Positions 1 through 8,594 of a stretch of DNA of 15,761 nt are shown here, piece after piece. Both the position numbers and the translations under genes were made by a program. Under the pieces are notes generated by a model, which was given only the letters and a program-made list of their open reading frames with translations, searched no databases and had not been told where the DNA came from. How positions within the stretch are numbered: the stretch's first letter is position 1; the number at the start of each line of letters is the position of its first letter. Source of the stretch: Motiliproteus sp963974645. GTDB lineage: Bacteria > Pseudomonadota > Gammaproteobacteria > Pseudomonadales > Balneatricaceae. The DNA lies in contig CAXBEA010000095.1 in assembly GCA_963974645.1 (NCBI GenBank), positions 1 to 15,761 on the forward strand, in the 5' to 3' direction.

Positions 1-552
1 ATGATCCTCTCCAACAACCTGGAGCTGAGCAAGAAGATCAACTCGGCGGTATTCCCTGGCCTGCAAGGCGGTCCGTTGATGCATGTAATCGCTGCTAAGG
101 CGGTTGCCTTTGGTGAGGCATTGCAGCCTAGTTTCAGCGACTACATTCAGCAAGTATTAGACAACGCCAAAGCACTGGCCGCAGTGATGGTCGAGCGCGG
201 TTGCGACGTGGTCACCGGCGGCACCGATACCCACCTGATGCTGGTTGACTTACGCCCTAAAGGCCTTAAGGGCAACGCGGTCGAAGAGAGCCTGGAGCGC
301 GCAGGCATCACCTGCAACAAAAATGGCATCCCCTTTGATCCGGAAAAGCCGATGGTGACCTCCGGTATTCGGATCGGTACCCCGGCTGGCACTAGTCGCG
401 GTTTCGGTGTCGATGAGTTCAAGCGCATCGGCCACCTGATCAGCGATGTACTCGATGGACTGGCGGCCAATCCAGACAACAACAGCAAGGTCGAAGACCA
501 GGTGCGTGACGAAGTTGAAGCCCTGTGTAAGCGCTTCCCGCTGTACCGGTAA
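1..552 (+). CDS. glyA: Serine hydroxymethyltransferase, C-terminal part (5' end outside window)
   Basis: PLP enzyme that interconverts serine + THF with glycine + methylene-THF in the cytoplasm. The visible 183 residues correspond to roughly the last 43% of a ~420-residue GlyA. The reading frame is open from base 1, and the first Met is internal: it falls in the family's conserved stretch just after the PLP-lysine region (family pattern RGG-x-I-L), so the real start lies upstream of the window. Recognisable GlyA blocks are NSAVFPGLQGGPLMH (about residues 14-28), GGTDTHLMLVDLR (about 73-85), and TSGIRIGTPAGTSRGF (about 120-135), which holds the substrate-carboxylate-binding Arg region. It ends with the usual RFPLYR-type tail. 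It lies 103 bp upstream of gcvH on the same strand, so it feeds or drains the same glycine/one-carbon pool as the downstream cleavage system. Confidence 0.97.
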   Translation: MILSNNLELSKKINSAVFPGLQGGPLMHVIAAKAVAFGEALQPSFSDYIQQVLDNAKALAAVMVERGCDVVTGGTDTHLMLVDLRPKGLKGNAVEESLERAGITCNKNGIPFDPEKPMVTSGIRIGTPAGTSRGFGVDEFKRIGHLISDVLDGLAANPDNNSKVEDQVRDEVEALCKRFPLYR

Positions 553-598
553 TCAAGCCATCAGATAATCGCGTAGCTAGTTAACCGGGCAGCCAAAA

Positions 599-616
599 GT
601 CGGGTTAAAACCCGAC
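599..616. repeat. Perfect palindromic hairpin between glyA and gcvH
   Basis: GTCGGGTTAAAACCCGAC is fully self-complementary (7-bp arms with a TAAA loop, or 8-bp arms with a 2-base loop) and is followed by CTAC. Hairpins with GTCGGGTT/AACCCGAC arms recur as small dispersed REP-like elements in many proteobacterial genomes; that is recalled from general experience, not searched here. No T-run follows on the + strand, so a strong intrinsic terminator is unlikely. It could stabilise the glyA 3' end or partly uncouple glyA from gcvH. Confidence 0.6.
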
Positions 617-655
617 CTACCAATCGAAAACAAACTGATATTCAGGAATACGATC

Positions 656-1042
656 ATGAGCACTATCCCTTCTAATCTGCGTTTTGCCAAAAGTCACGAA
701 TGGGTTCTGGATAACGGTGACGGCACCCTGACCGTCGGTATCTCCGATCATGCCCAAGAACTGCTGGGGGATGTGGTCTTTGTTGAGGTTCCCGAAGTCG
801 GCCGCAACGTCAATGCCGGTGAAGAGTTTTCCCTGGTGGAATCGGTCAAAGCGGCCTCCGATGTATACAGCCCTATCTCAGGTGAGATTATCGCCGTCAA
901 CGAAGCTCTGGAAGAGACCCCCGAACTGATTAACGAAGATCCCTTCGGAACCGCCTGGATCGCCAAGATCCGCCCCAGTGACAGCGCTGCTATCGAAGCG
1001 CTAATGGATGCCACGGCCTACTCCAAGCTGATCGCCGACTAA
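656..1042 (+). CDS. gcvH: Glycine cleavage system H protein (lipoyl carrier)
   Basis: Shuttle protein of the glycine cleavage complex. Its lipoyl arm accepts the aminomethyl group from GcvP, presents it to GcvT, and is reoxidised by lipoamide dehydrogenase (not in this window). At 128 residues it has the normal family length. The lipoylation site is the Lys in ESVKAASD at about residue 65, within the conserved FSLVESVKAASDVYSPISG stretch (about 58-76). The N-terminal SHEW motif (about 13-16) is also typical. The ATG at 656 is preceded by AGGA at 644-647 with an 8-base spacer. The gene lies between glyA and gcvP, all on the + strand, with gaps of 103 and 65 bp. Confidence 0.98.
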   Translation: MSTIPSNLRFAKSHEWVLDNGDGTLTVGISDHAQELLGDVVFVEVPEVGRNVNAGEEFSLVESVKAASDVYSPISGEIIAVNEALEETPELINEDPFGTAWIAKIRPSDSAAIEALMDATAYSKLIAD

Positions 1043-1107
1043 GCCGAACGACCTAACTACTGCCAAAACCTGTAGGCCTTGTGCCTGCCCAGTGACAGGA
1101 ACGCATC

Positions 1108-4032
<2,925 letters not shown>

Positions 4033-4045
4033 TTAAAACCTCAGC

Positions 4046-4070
4046 CTGAGCGGCAGCTAAAGCCGCTCAG
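4046..4070 (+). terminator. Stem-loop after gcvP
   Basis: CTGAGCGGC (4046-4054) pairs perfectly with GCCGCTCAG (4062-4070) around a 7-base loop, starting 14 bases after the gcvP stop codon. No T-run follows, so this is either a weak or factor-assisted terminator or a 3'-end-protecting hairpin. Its position suggests that the symporter gene downstream may be transcribed at least partly from its own promoter. Confidence 0.5.
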
Positions 4071-4144
4071 AGCTCAGCGAAGACAGGCAAAAACCTGCAA
4101 AAGCCATATTAATCGCACATGTATTTAAAAAAAGTTTTTAACCC

Positions 4145-4175
4145 TGCATAGATTCGAAAAAACACATTTTATACT
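4145..4175 (+). promoter_or_regulatory. Possible sigma-70 promoter for the symporter gene (weak)
   Basis: The stretch 4100-4200 is clearly more A+T-rich than its surroundings and includes an AT inverted repeat (TTAAAAA at 4125-4131, TTTTTAA at 4135-4141). TATACT at 4170-4175 is a good -10 candidate. The best -35 at acceptable spacing is TGCATA (4145-4150, 19-bp spacer), which is poor. A start site just after it would give a leader of about 155 nt that includes the folded region at 4215-4305. The assignment is by eye only. Confidence 0.3.
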
Positions 4176-4214
4176 CCATTAAAGACCAGATAAGAGGTTA
4201 AATTAGTCCCCCCC

Positions 4215-4305
4215 GCATTCTGTCTTAATCAACCCTGTGTATTGGTTCCGCAACTGACACAGGCTGATGTACCAGACAGAGTGCATACCCTACCGGCAGC
4301 GCCGG
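4215..4305 (+). promoter_or_regulatory. Structured leader upstream of the AGCS symporter (candidate cis-regulatory RNA)
   Basis: GCATTCTGTCT (4215-4225) can pair with AGACAGAGTGC (4274-4284), giving 11 bp with a single G-U. This encloses a second stem, CCTGTGT (4234-4240) with ACACAGG (4257-4263), capped by an inner GTT/AAC pairing around CCGC. A third short hairpin, CCGGC/GCCGG (4293-4305), follows 22 bases before the GAGGA ribosome-binding site (4328-4332). A run of seven C lies directly before the outer stem. The glycine riboswitch is the known RNA element expected before AGCS or gcv genes. Its hallmark core (the CCGAAGG-type loop, and the CAGG-type segment followed by a short A-run and GGAC) is not clearly present, so this is either a different element or a coincidental fold. 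Confidence 0.45.
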
Positions 4306-4338
4306 AATAACTATAAGAAGCAATAACGAGGAAAACAC

Positions 4339-5721
4339 ATGGAAATGCTCACCGAGCTGCTCAAAACCGTTAACGGCATCGTCTGGGGACCGATGATGCT
4401 GGTACTGATTCTAGGGGTAGGTTTGTTCCTGCAACTGGGTCTTAAACTGATGCCGATTCTTAAAGTCGGCACCGGCTTCAAACTGATGTGGGACGGCCGT
4501 TCAACCAAAGCGGGCGAGCAGAAAGAGGGCGAGATCTCACCTTTCAATGCGTTGATGACCGCCCTATCCGCCACCGTCGGCACCGGTAATATCGCCGGCG
4601 TAGCCACCGCGATCTTCCTCGGTGGCCCCGGCGCGCTGTTCTGGATGTGGTGTACCGCCCTCGTCGGGATGGCAACCAAGTACTCTGAAGCGGTATTGGC
4701 GGTGAAATACCGTGAAGTCGACGAGCACGGCAACCATGTCGGCGGCCCTATGTACTACATCAAGAACGGTCTGGGTAAGAAGTGGGCCTGGTTGGGAACG
4801 CTGTTCGCCATCTTCGGCACCATCGCAGGCTTCGGTATCGGCAACACGGTACAGTCAAACTCGGTAGCCAACGTGATCGAATCCAGCTTCGGCGTGCCGA
4901 TGTGGATCACCGGTATCGTGCTGATGGTGCTGACCGGTGCGGTACTGATCGGGGGTATCAAGCGGATCGGTAATGTCGCCGGAATGCTGGTTCCCTTTAT
5001 GGCGATCACGTACCTGCTGGCGGGTCTGATCGTACTGGCGATCAACGCCGATGCCATTCCTCACGCGCTGGACCTAATCTTCACCCATGCCTTTACCGGT
5101 ACCGCCGCCGAAGGTGGTTTCGCCGGTGCCGCGGTCTGGATGGCGATCCGTTTTGGTGTCGCCCGAGGCGTGTTCTCTAACGAAGCCGGTCTGGGTAGTG
5201 CGCCGATTGCACACGCAGCGGCACAAACCAAAGACCCGGTACGCCAGGGTCTGATCGCGATGCTGGGGACCTTTATCGACACCCTGATCATCTGCTCCAT
5301 CACCGGTTTGGTGATCATCACCTCCGGCCTCTGGACCAGTGGCGAGTCGGGTGCTGCACTGACCTCAGCCGCCTTCGCCGATGCCCTGCCGGGCTTCGGT
5401 GGCTACCTAGTGGCGATCTCGCTGGCGATCTTTGCCTTCACCACCATCTTGGGCTGGAGCCTGTACGGTGAGCGTTGTGCCGAGTACCTGTTCGGGGTCA
5501 AGGTAATCGTACCCTTCCGCGTCCTCTGGATCCTGGCCGTTCCTATAGGTACCGTCATCAGCCTCGACTTCGTCTGGCTGTTGGCCGATACCCTGAATGC
5601 GATGATGGCGATTCCCAACCTGATCGCACTGGCACTATTGAGCCCGGTGGTATTCAAGCTGACTCGCGAGTATTTCGAGCGCCGGGCCCAGGCACTCAAA
5701 GAAGAACACATCCAGCCTTGA
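4339..5721 (+). CDS. Sodium:alanine/glycine symporter, AGCS family
   Basis: Inner-membrane secondary transporter that takes up alanine and/or glycine with Na+. At 460 residues and with about 10-11 hydrophobic segments it matches the family. Two signature blocks are present: ALSATVGTGNIAGVATA followed by IFLGGPGALFWMW (about residues 74-103), and VFSNEAGLGSAPIAHAAA (about 279-296), with ILGWSLYGERCAEYLFG nearer the C-terminus. The ATG at 4339 has GAGGA at 4328-4332 with a 6-base spacer. It sits between gcvP and gcvT on the same strand, which points to glycine as the physiological substrate: uptake would feed the cleavage system. That substrate choice is inferred from context, because alanine carriers belong to the same family. 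The 306-bp gap upstream (4033-4338) holds the gcvP stem-loop, an AT-rich probable promoter and the structured leader. Confidence 0.93.
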   Translation: MEMLTELLKTVNGIVWGPMMLVLILGVGLFLQLGLKLMPILKVGTGFKLMWDGRSTKAGEQKEGEISPFNALMTALSATVGTGNIAGVATAIFLGGPGALFWMWCTALVGMATKYSEAVLAVKYREVDEHGNHVGGPMYYIKNGLGKKWAWLGTLFAIFGTIAGFGIGNTVQSNSVANVIESSFGVPMWITGIVLMVLTGAVLIGGIKRIGNVAGMLVPFMAITYLLAGLIVLAINADAIPHALDLIFTHAFTGTAAEGGFAGAAVWMAIRFGVARGVFSNEAGLGSAPIAHAAAQTKDPVRQGLIAMLGTFIDTLIICSITGLVIITSGLWTSGESGAALTSAAFADALPGFGGYLVAISLAIFAFTTILGWSLYGERCAEYLFGVKVIVPFRVLWILAVPIGTVISLDFVWLLADTLNAMMAIPNLIALALLSPVVFKLTREYFERRAQALKEEHIQP

Positions 5722-5746
5722 GATTGAGCTAGAAAACTTAACCGTC

Positions 5747-5778
5747 GGTGGGAGTAACCACTCCCACCCTCGGGTTTT
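5747..5778 (+). terminator. Probable terminator or attenuator after the symporter gene
   Basis: GGTGGGAGT (5747-5755) pairs perfectly with ACTCCCACC (5760-5768) around AACC, 26 bases after the symporter stop codon. It is followed by CTCGGG and a TTTT at 5775-5778. The T-run is short and not directly adjacent, so termination is likely partial, which would let some transcription continue into gcvT. Confidence 0.55.
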
Positions 5779-5814
5779 CCGGATAGCCCTCTGCTATAGC
5801 CTATCCGAAAGCCC
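5772..5814 (+). promoter_or_regulatory. Second long imperfect stem-loop before gcvT
   Basis: CGGATAG (5780-5786) pairs with CTATCCG (5801-5807). The flanking GGGTTTT and AAAGCCC extend the stem past a bulged C (5779), giving about 14 pairs around a 14-base loop. It directly follows the hairpin at 5747-5768 and uses that hairpin's T-run as part of its 5' arm, so the two structures sit in series about 60 bases before the gcvT start. The role is unknown. Options include attenuation or transcript processing between the symporter and gcvT. Confidence 0.4.
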
Positions 5815-5873
5815 CGAATGGCAATACCAGCAGCAAGATGAACACCAAACTAATTAAAGAACCGGAGAGTGCT

Positions 5874-7001
5874 ATGACTGCATCCAACCAAATCCTGGCC
5901 AGAACCCCCCTCTACGACCTACACCTAGAACTGGGTGGAAAAATGGTTCCCTTCGCGGGTTACGAGATGCCGGTTCAGTACCCACTGGGGGTCAAAAAAG
6001 AGCATATTCAGACCCGCGAAAGCGCCGGCCTGTTCGATGTCTCGCATATGGGCCAGGTGCTACTTAAGGGCACCCATGCAGCAGCCGCACTGGAGAAGCT
6101 GGTACCGGTCGACATCATCGACCTACCTGTTGGCAAGCAACGCTATGCGCTATTCACCAACGAGCAAGGCGGGATCATGGATGACCTGATGGTCAGCAAT
6201 CTCGGTGACCGGCTATTCGTGGTGGTTAACGCCGCCTGCAAGGAACAGGATATTGCCCATATGCGCGCTAACCTGGGCAGCGACGTTGAGATAGAGGTGT
6301 TAGAAGACCGTGCCCTGCTAGCGCTACAAGGCCCCAAGGCCGCCGAGGCACTGGCCCGGATCCAGCCAGACGTCGCCAGCATGGTGTTTATGGATTCACG
6401 CGAAATTGTTATCGACGGTGTCGACTGCCTCATCGGCCGGGCTGGCTACACCGGCGAAGATGGCTACGAGATTTCTATCCCTGCCGATAAAGCCCAACAG
6501 ATCGCTCGGCTGCTACTAGCACAACCTGAAATAGAGGCGATCGGCCTGGGGGCACGCGATTCGCTGCGCCTGGAATCCGGTCTGTGCCTCTATGGCCATG
6601 ATATCGACCCGACCACCACCCCGGTCGAAGCCGCCCTGCTCTGGGCAATCAGCAAGAATCGCCGGGCCGATGGCGCGCGTGCTGGCGGCTTCCCCGGTGC
6701 CGAGATCATTCTTGAGCAGATCCAGACTAAGGCAGTGAGCCGCAAGCGCGTCGGCCTGATCGGCCAGGGTAAAGCACCGATTCGCGAAGGTGCTGAACTG
6801 GTTAATGCTCAGGGGGAGAAGGTCGGTGTCGTCACCAGCGGTAGCTTTGGCCCAACCATCGGCGTTCCCGTGGCCATGGGCTATGTCGCCAGCGAGTACG
6901 CGGTACTGGAGACCGAAGTGTTCGCACTGGTTCGCGGCAAGCAGCTGCCAATGAACGTCGCCAAGGCTCCCTTTGTAGAGCAGCGTTACTTTAGAGGTTA
7001 A
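5874..7001 (+). CDS. gcvT: Aminomethyltransferase, glycine cleavage T protein
   Basis: Transfers the methylene carbon from aminomethyl-lipoyl-GcvH to THF and releases NH3. The product is 375 residues. I chose the ATG at 5874 because GGAGAG at 5863-5868 is well spaced and the protein then begins near TPLYDLHLELGGKMVPFAGY, as the family does. An in-frame ATG at 5838 would add 12 residues but has no good ribosome-binding site. Family motifs are FDVSHMGQ (about 54-61), GGIMDDL (about 99-105; Asp103 probably aligns with the catalytic Asp101 of E. coli GcvT), GYTGEDGYEI, and GARDSLRLESGLCLYGHDID with its folate-site Arg/Glu region. Gene order is unusual in that the symporter separates gcvT from gcvH-gcvP. 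The last five codons lie in a tandem repeat that continues past the stop codon. Confidence 0.97.
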   Translation: MTASNQILARTPLYDLHLELGGKMVPFAGYEMPVQYPLGVKKEHIQTRESAGLFDVSHMGQVLLKGTHAAAALEKLVPVDIIDLPVGKQRYALFTNEQGGIMDDLMVSNLGDRLFVVVNAACKEQDIAHMRANLGSDVEIEVLEDRALLALQGPKAAEALARIQPDVASMVFMDSREIVIDGVDCLIGRAGYTGEDGYEISIPADKAQQIARLLLAQPEIEAIGLGARDSLRLESGLCLYGHDIDPTTTPVEAALLWAISKNRRADGARAGGFPGAEIILEQIQTKAVSRKRVGLIGQGKAPIREGAELVNAQGEKVGVVTSGSFGPTIGVPVAMGYVASEYAVLETEVFALVRGKQLPMNVAKAPFVEQRYFRG

Positions 7002-7046
7002 TGCTTTAGAGGTTAATACTTTCGAGGCAAATACTTTCGAGGTTAA
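6987..7046 (+). repeat. Four 15-bp tandem repeats covering and following the gcvT stop codon
   Basis: The last five codons of gcvT, TACTTTAGAGGTTAA (Tyr-Phe-Arg-Gly-stop, 6987-7001), are repeated in frame three more times: TGCTTTAGAGGTTAA (7002-7016), TACTTTCGAGGCAAA (7017-7031) and TACTTTCGAGGTTAA (7032-7046). A TAG codon follows. Units 1 and 2 differ at one base. Units 3 and 4 share the AGA-to-CGA change, so they may have been copied as a pair. The stop codon of unit 1 means that copy-number change would leave the protein unaltered. The array looks like slippage-generated DNA and could vary between strains. Confidence 0.85.
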
Positions 7047-7064
7047 TAGCGAAGACTGGGGCTA

Positions 7065-7118
7065 GCGCTTAGAGGCATAGATTCGAGCCTAAGCGCCGGA
7101 GTTACACAGACTCCGGCG
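7065..7118 (+). promoter_or_regulatory. Two overlapping, competing hairpins between gcvT and the SoxG-like gene
   Basis: Stem 1 pairs GCGCTTAG...GC (7065-7076, two bases bulged) with GCCTAAGCGC (7087-7096). Stem 2 pairs CGCCGGAGT (7094-7102) perfectly with ACTCCGGCG (7110-7118) around a 7-base loop. The arms share 7094-7096, so the full stems cannot both form. There is no T-run after stem 2. Just downstream, ACCTCTAA (7130-7137) is complementary to TTAGAGGT in units 1 and 2 of the gcvT tail repeat, which allows a longer-range fold. This could tune expression of the last gene, but the function is not shown. Confidence 0.4.
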
Positions 7119-7167
7119 TAACGCTGTGCACCTCTAACCTTGAGGCCACGAAAAGGAGTTCCCTAGC

Positions 7168-7740
7168 TTGAAAAACAGCGGCCTTAATAGACCGGCAACC
7201 CCTTTGACCTACCTGAGCCTGGTATCAACCAAGGAGGGCGTGGCGCTGAATGAACATCCGTTGACCGCGTCACTCACGCTGGGACGCCAAGCCGATGACA
7301 GCCGGTTATTGATCGCACTGAGCGAGGTGTGCGGCTGCAACCGTCCCATCAGCCCGATACGGATAACGCGTCTGGACGGAGCACTGATTCTCTGGCTGGA
7401 CGAGCAGGAGTGGCTGGTGCTTCCCCATGCCCATTATGGCTACAATCTGGGACAGGCGCTCGAGCAGAGCTTCGGCGCAACCCTCTGGCTAGACCCCATT
7501 CCTGACGGCACCTTCCAAGCTGAATTAACGGCAACGGCATTACTCCGGCTGCAAAACGCCGACAATCAGCCTCTTAATGGTTACGGCGCTAGCCCAAGGC
7601 TTCAGTCTGCGGGTAACAGCAGCGTCTGTATCCGCCCCTGGACGCTGATCAGCCGCTACGGCCTGCTAATGAGCAAAGCCGACAAAGCCTGTCTTGAGGA
7701 TGGGTTACAAGGGCTGCAATCAACACTCAGTCTTTCCTGA
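7168..7740 (+). CDS. SoxG-like protein (sarcosine oxidase gamma-subunit family), orphan
   Basis: The protein is 190 residues, with no signal peptide or membrane segment, so it is cytoplasmic. The start is TTG at 7168, supported by AAAAGGAG at 7151-7158; no in-frame ATG lies nearby. The clearest family hint is ILWLDEQEWLVL (about residues 70-81), resembling the LWLGPDEWL motif of SoxG. It is followed by a segment in the position of the family's VxDxSxxRxxxELxG motif (here DPIPDGTFQAELTA), in which the Asn-Arg element is not conserved. SoxG belongs to the same fold superfamily as the folate-binding T protein. No soxB, soxD or soxA is present, so a complete sarcosine oxidase is not encoded here. 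Following gcvT, it may be an accessory or folate-linked protein, but that is inference. The homology is moderate; a diverged unrelated protein remains possible. Confidence 0.5.
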   Translation: MKNSGLNRPATPLTYLSLVSTKEGVALNEHPLTASLTLGRQADDSRLLIALSEVCGCNRPISPIRITRLDGALILWLDEQEWLVLPHAHYGYNLGQALEQSFGATLWLDPIPDGTFQAELTATALLRLQNADNQPLNGYGASPRLQSAGNSSVCIRPWTLISRYGLLMSKADKACLEDGLQGLQSTLSLS

Positions 7741-8071
7741 TACCCACAAAACTCAGCCATCACCCTGATAAGTAAAGCTGCGAACATTAGCGTTGGGAAC
7801 CGCTGCGAGAGCGCTGGGTTAGTCTAAGGCGTTGGGGCTTGCGGGGGATCGATGTTGATGGTTATTCTGACGCCTCCCTGTTATCGGGATCGGGGGCCCG
7901 TGGGGCGTTTCCGGCAGCGTCAACGCCGAAGATAACGGGACTCTATTTTGGCTTTCCTAGACGACAAGAGCCCGGTGCTTGTTGTTGCACGGGCCCGTCT
8001 GAAGCAAGTGAACACGAGGACAATTCGGTGCGTAGCCCCAATATGGCGAAGTAAAGGGGCTACGCTAAGGC
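7741..8071. other. 331-bp region without a convincing gene, rich in inverted repeats
   Basis: The gap lies between the convergent SoxG-like gene (+) and the Met-rich protein gene (-). I see no reading frame with a ribosome-binding site, plausible composition and family resemblance. It contains several possible pairings: GCCCG-TGC (7970-7978, one bulged G) with GCACGGGC (7987-7994) around a short loop; GTTATC with GATAAC about 55 bases apart; and the perfect repeat at 8030-8065, listed separately. It should include the 3' ends of both convergent transcripts. No tRNA, tmRNA, RNase P or 6S signature was recognised. Confidence 0.5.
8030..8065. repeat. Perfect 10-bp inverted repeat downstream of the Met-rich gene
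   Basis: GCGTAGCCCC (8030-8039) and GGGGCTACGC (8056-8065) are exact reverse complements separated by 16 bases. The right arm's GGGGC could alternatively pair with GCCCC at about 8079-8083. The repeat lies 7 bases past the stop of the gene ending at 8072, so on the - strand it may act as a 3'-end hairpin. There is no T-run on either side, so intrinsic termination is not strongly supported. Confidence 0.5.
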
Positions 8072-8470
8072 TTATCGGCCCCGGGTATCATCGCGACTCT
8101 TTTCAAGGTACGAACTGTGTTCCATCATCTGTTCCATCATCGATTGCATGGCATCCATACGCGCTTCTAGATTATCAACACGAACGGCGGTTTCTTGCTT
8201 TACCGACCCATTTTTCATCTTTTTCATCATACCCATGCCCTGTTGCATGCCCTGCATGTGCTTATGTATCAACTCCATAAGCTTTTCATGATTTTTTTCT
8301 GTTTTTATTTCCCCCATAATCTGCTGCAATTCATTTAAATGGGTATCCATTTCTTGCGCATGCTCAGGGCTGTGTGACACCCCCTTCATCGGGCTGGCAT
8401 GATTTTCACTCGCCAGAGCGGGTGTAGCTATAATCGCAAACAGGACTAAGGCTGATAGCTTTTTTCTCAT
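8072..8470 (-). CDS. Small exported methionine/histidine-rich helical protein, function unknown
   Basis: The precursor is 132 residues. Residues 1-20 (MRKKLSALVLFAIIATPALA) form a clear Sec signal peptide with an Ala-x-Ala site. The mature part of about 112 residues has 16 Met and about 9 His, concentrated in HMQGMQQGMGMMKKMKNG (about 71-88) and a second Met cluster, SMMEQMMEH (about 112-120). Charge spacing suggests helices or a coiled coil, which would make it periplasmic. Met/His-rich periplasmic proteins often bind copper or silver, and some helical ones are stress chaperones; neither role is proven by this sequence. GGAG lies 7 bases before the ATG. It follows the porin gene on the same strand with a terminator-like hairpin between them. 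I do not recognise a named family. Confidence 0.8.
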   Translation of the reverse strand: MRKKLSALVLFAIIATPALASENHASPMKGVSHSPEHAQEMDTHLNELQQIMGEIKTEKNHEKLMELIHKHMQGMQQGMGMMKKMKNGSVKQETAVRVDNLEARMDAMQSMMEQMMEHSSYLEKSRDDTRGR

Positions 8471-8546
8471 TATAATTCTCCACTGCGTGGTTCAACCGCG
8501 GTTGTTTAGATGAGCAATCTAGCCCATCCAAAATAATTAAGACCCT

Positions 8547-8586
8547 GCGGTAATAGCTACTGAGGCTATGCTGTAACTATTACCGC
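8547..8586 (-). terminator. Stem-loop downstream of the porin gene
   Basis: GCGGTAATAG (8547-8556) and CTATTACCGC (8577-8586) form a perfect 10-bp stem with a 20-base loop, 9 bases beyond the porin stop codon. Read on the - strand, the stem is followed after about ten bases by a T/A-rich stretch (TTAATTATTTT), compatible with a weak intrinsic terminator. It would reduce read-through into the Met-rich protein gene, although that gene has its own good ribosome-binding site. Confidence 0.55.
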
Positions 8587-8594
8587 TTAGACAT

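Noticed and set aside
4033..4338. Canonical glycine riboswitch upstream of the symporter
   Set aside because: The expected conserved core is not visible. A faint resemblance (ACACAGGC followed by GACAGAG at 4257-4281) is not enough to call one without a covariance search.
5838..5873. Upstream ATG at 5838 as the gcvT start
   Set aside because: It has no good ribosome-binding site. GGAGAG before the ATG at 5874 and the normal family N-terminus favour the shorter form.
7839..8280. Small + strand open frames (7839-8054 and 7948-8280)
   Set aside because: There are no ribosome-binding sites, the composition is not protein-like, and the second overlaps the well-supported Met-rich gene on the opposite strand.
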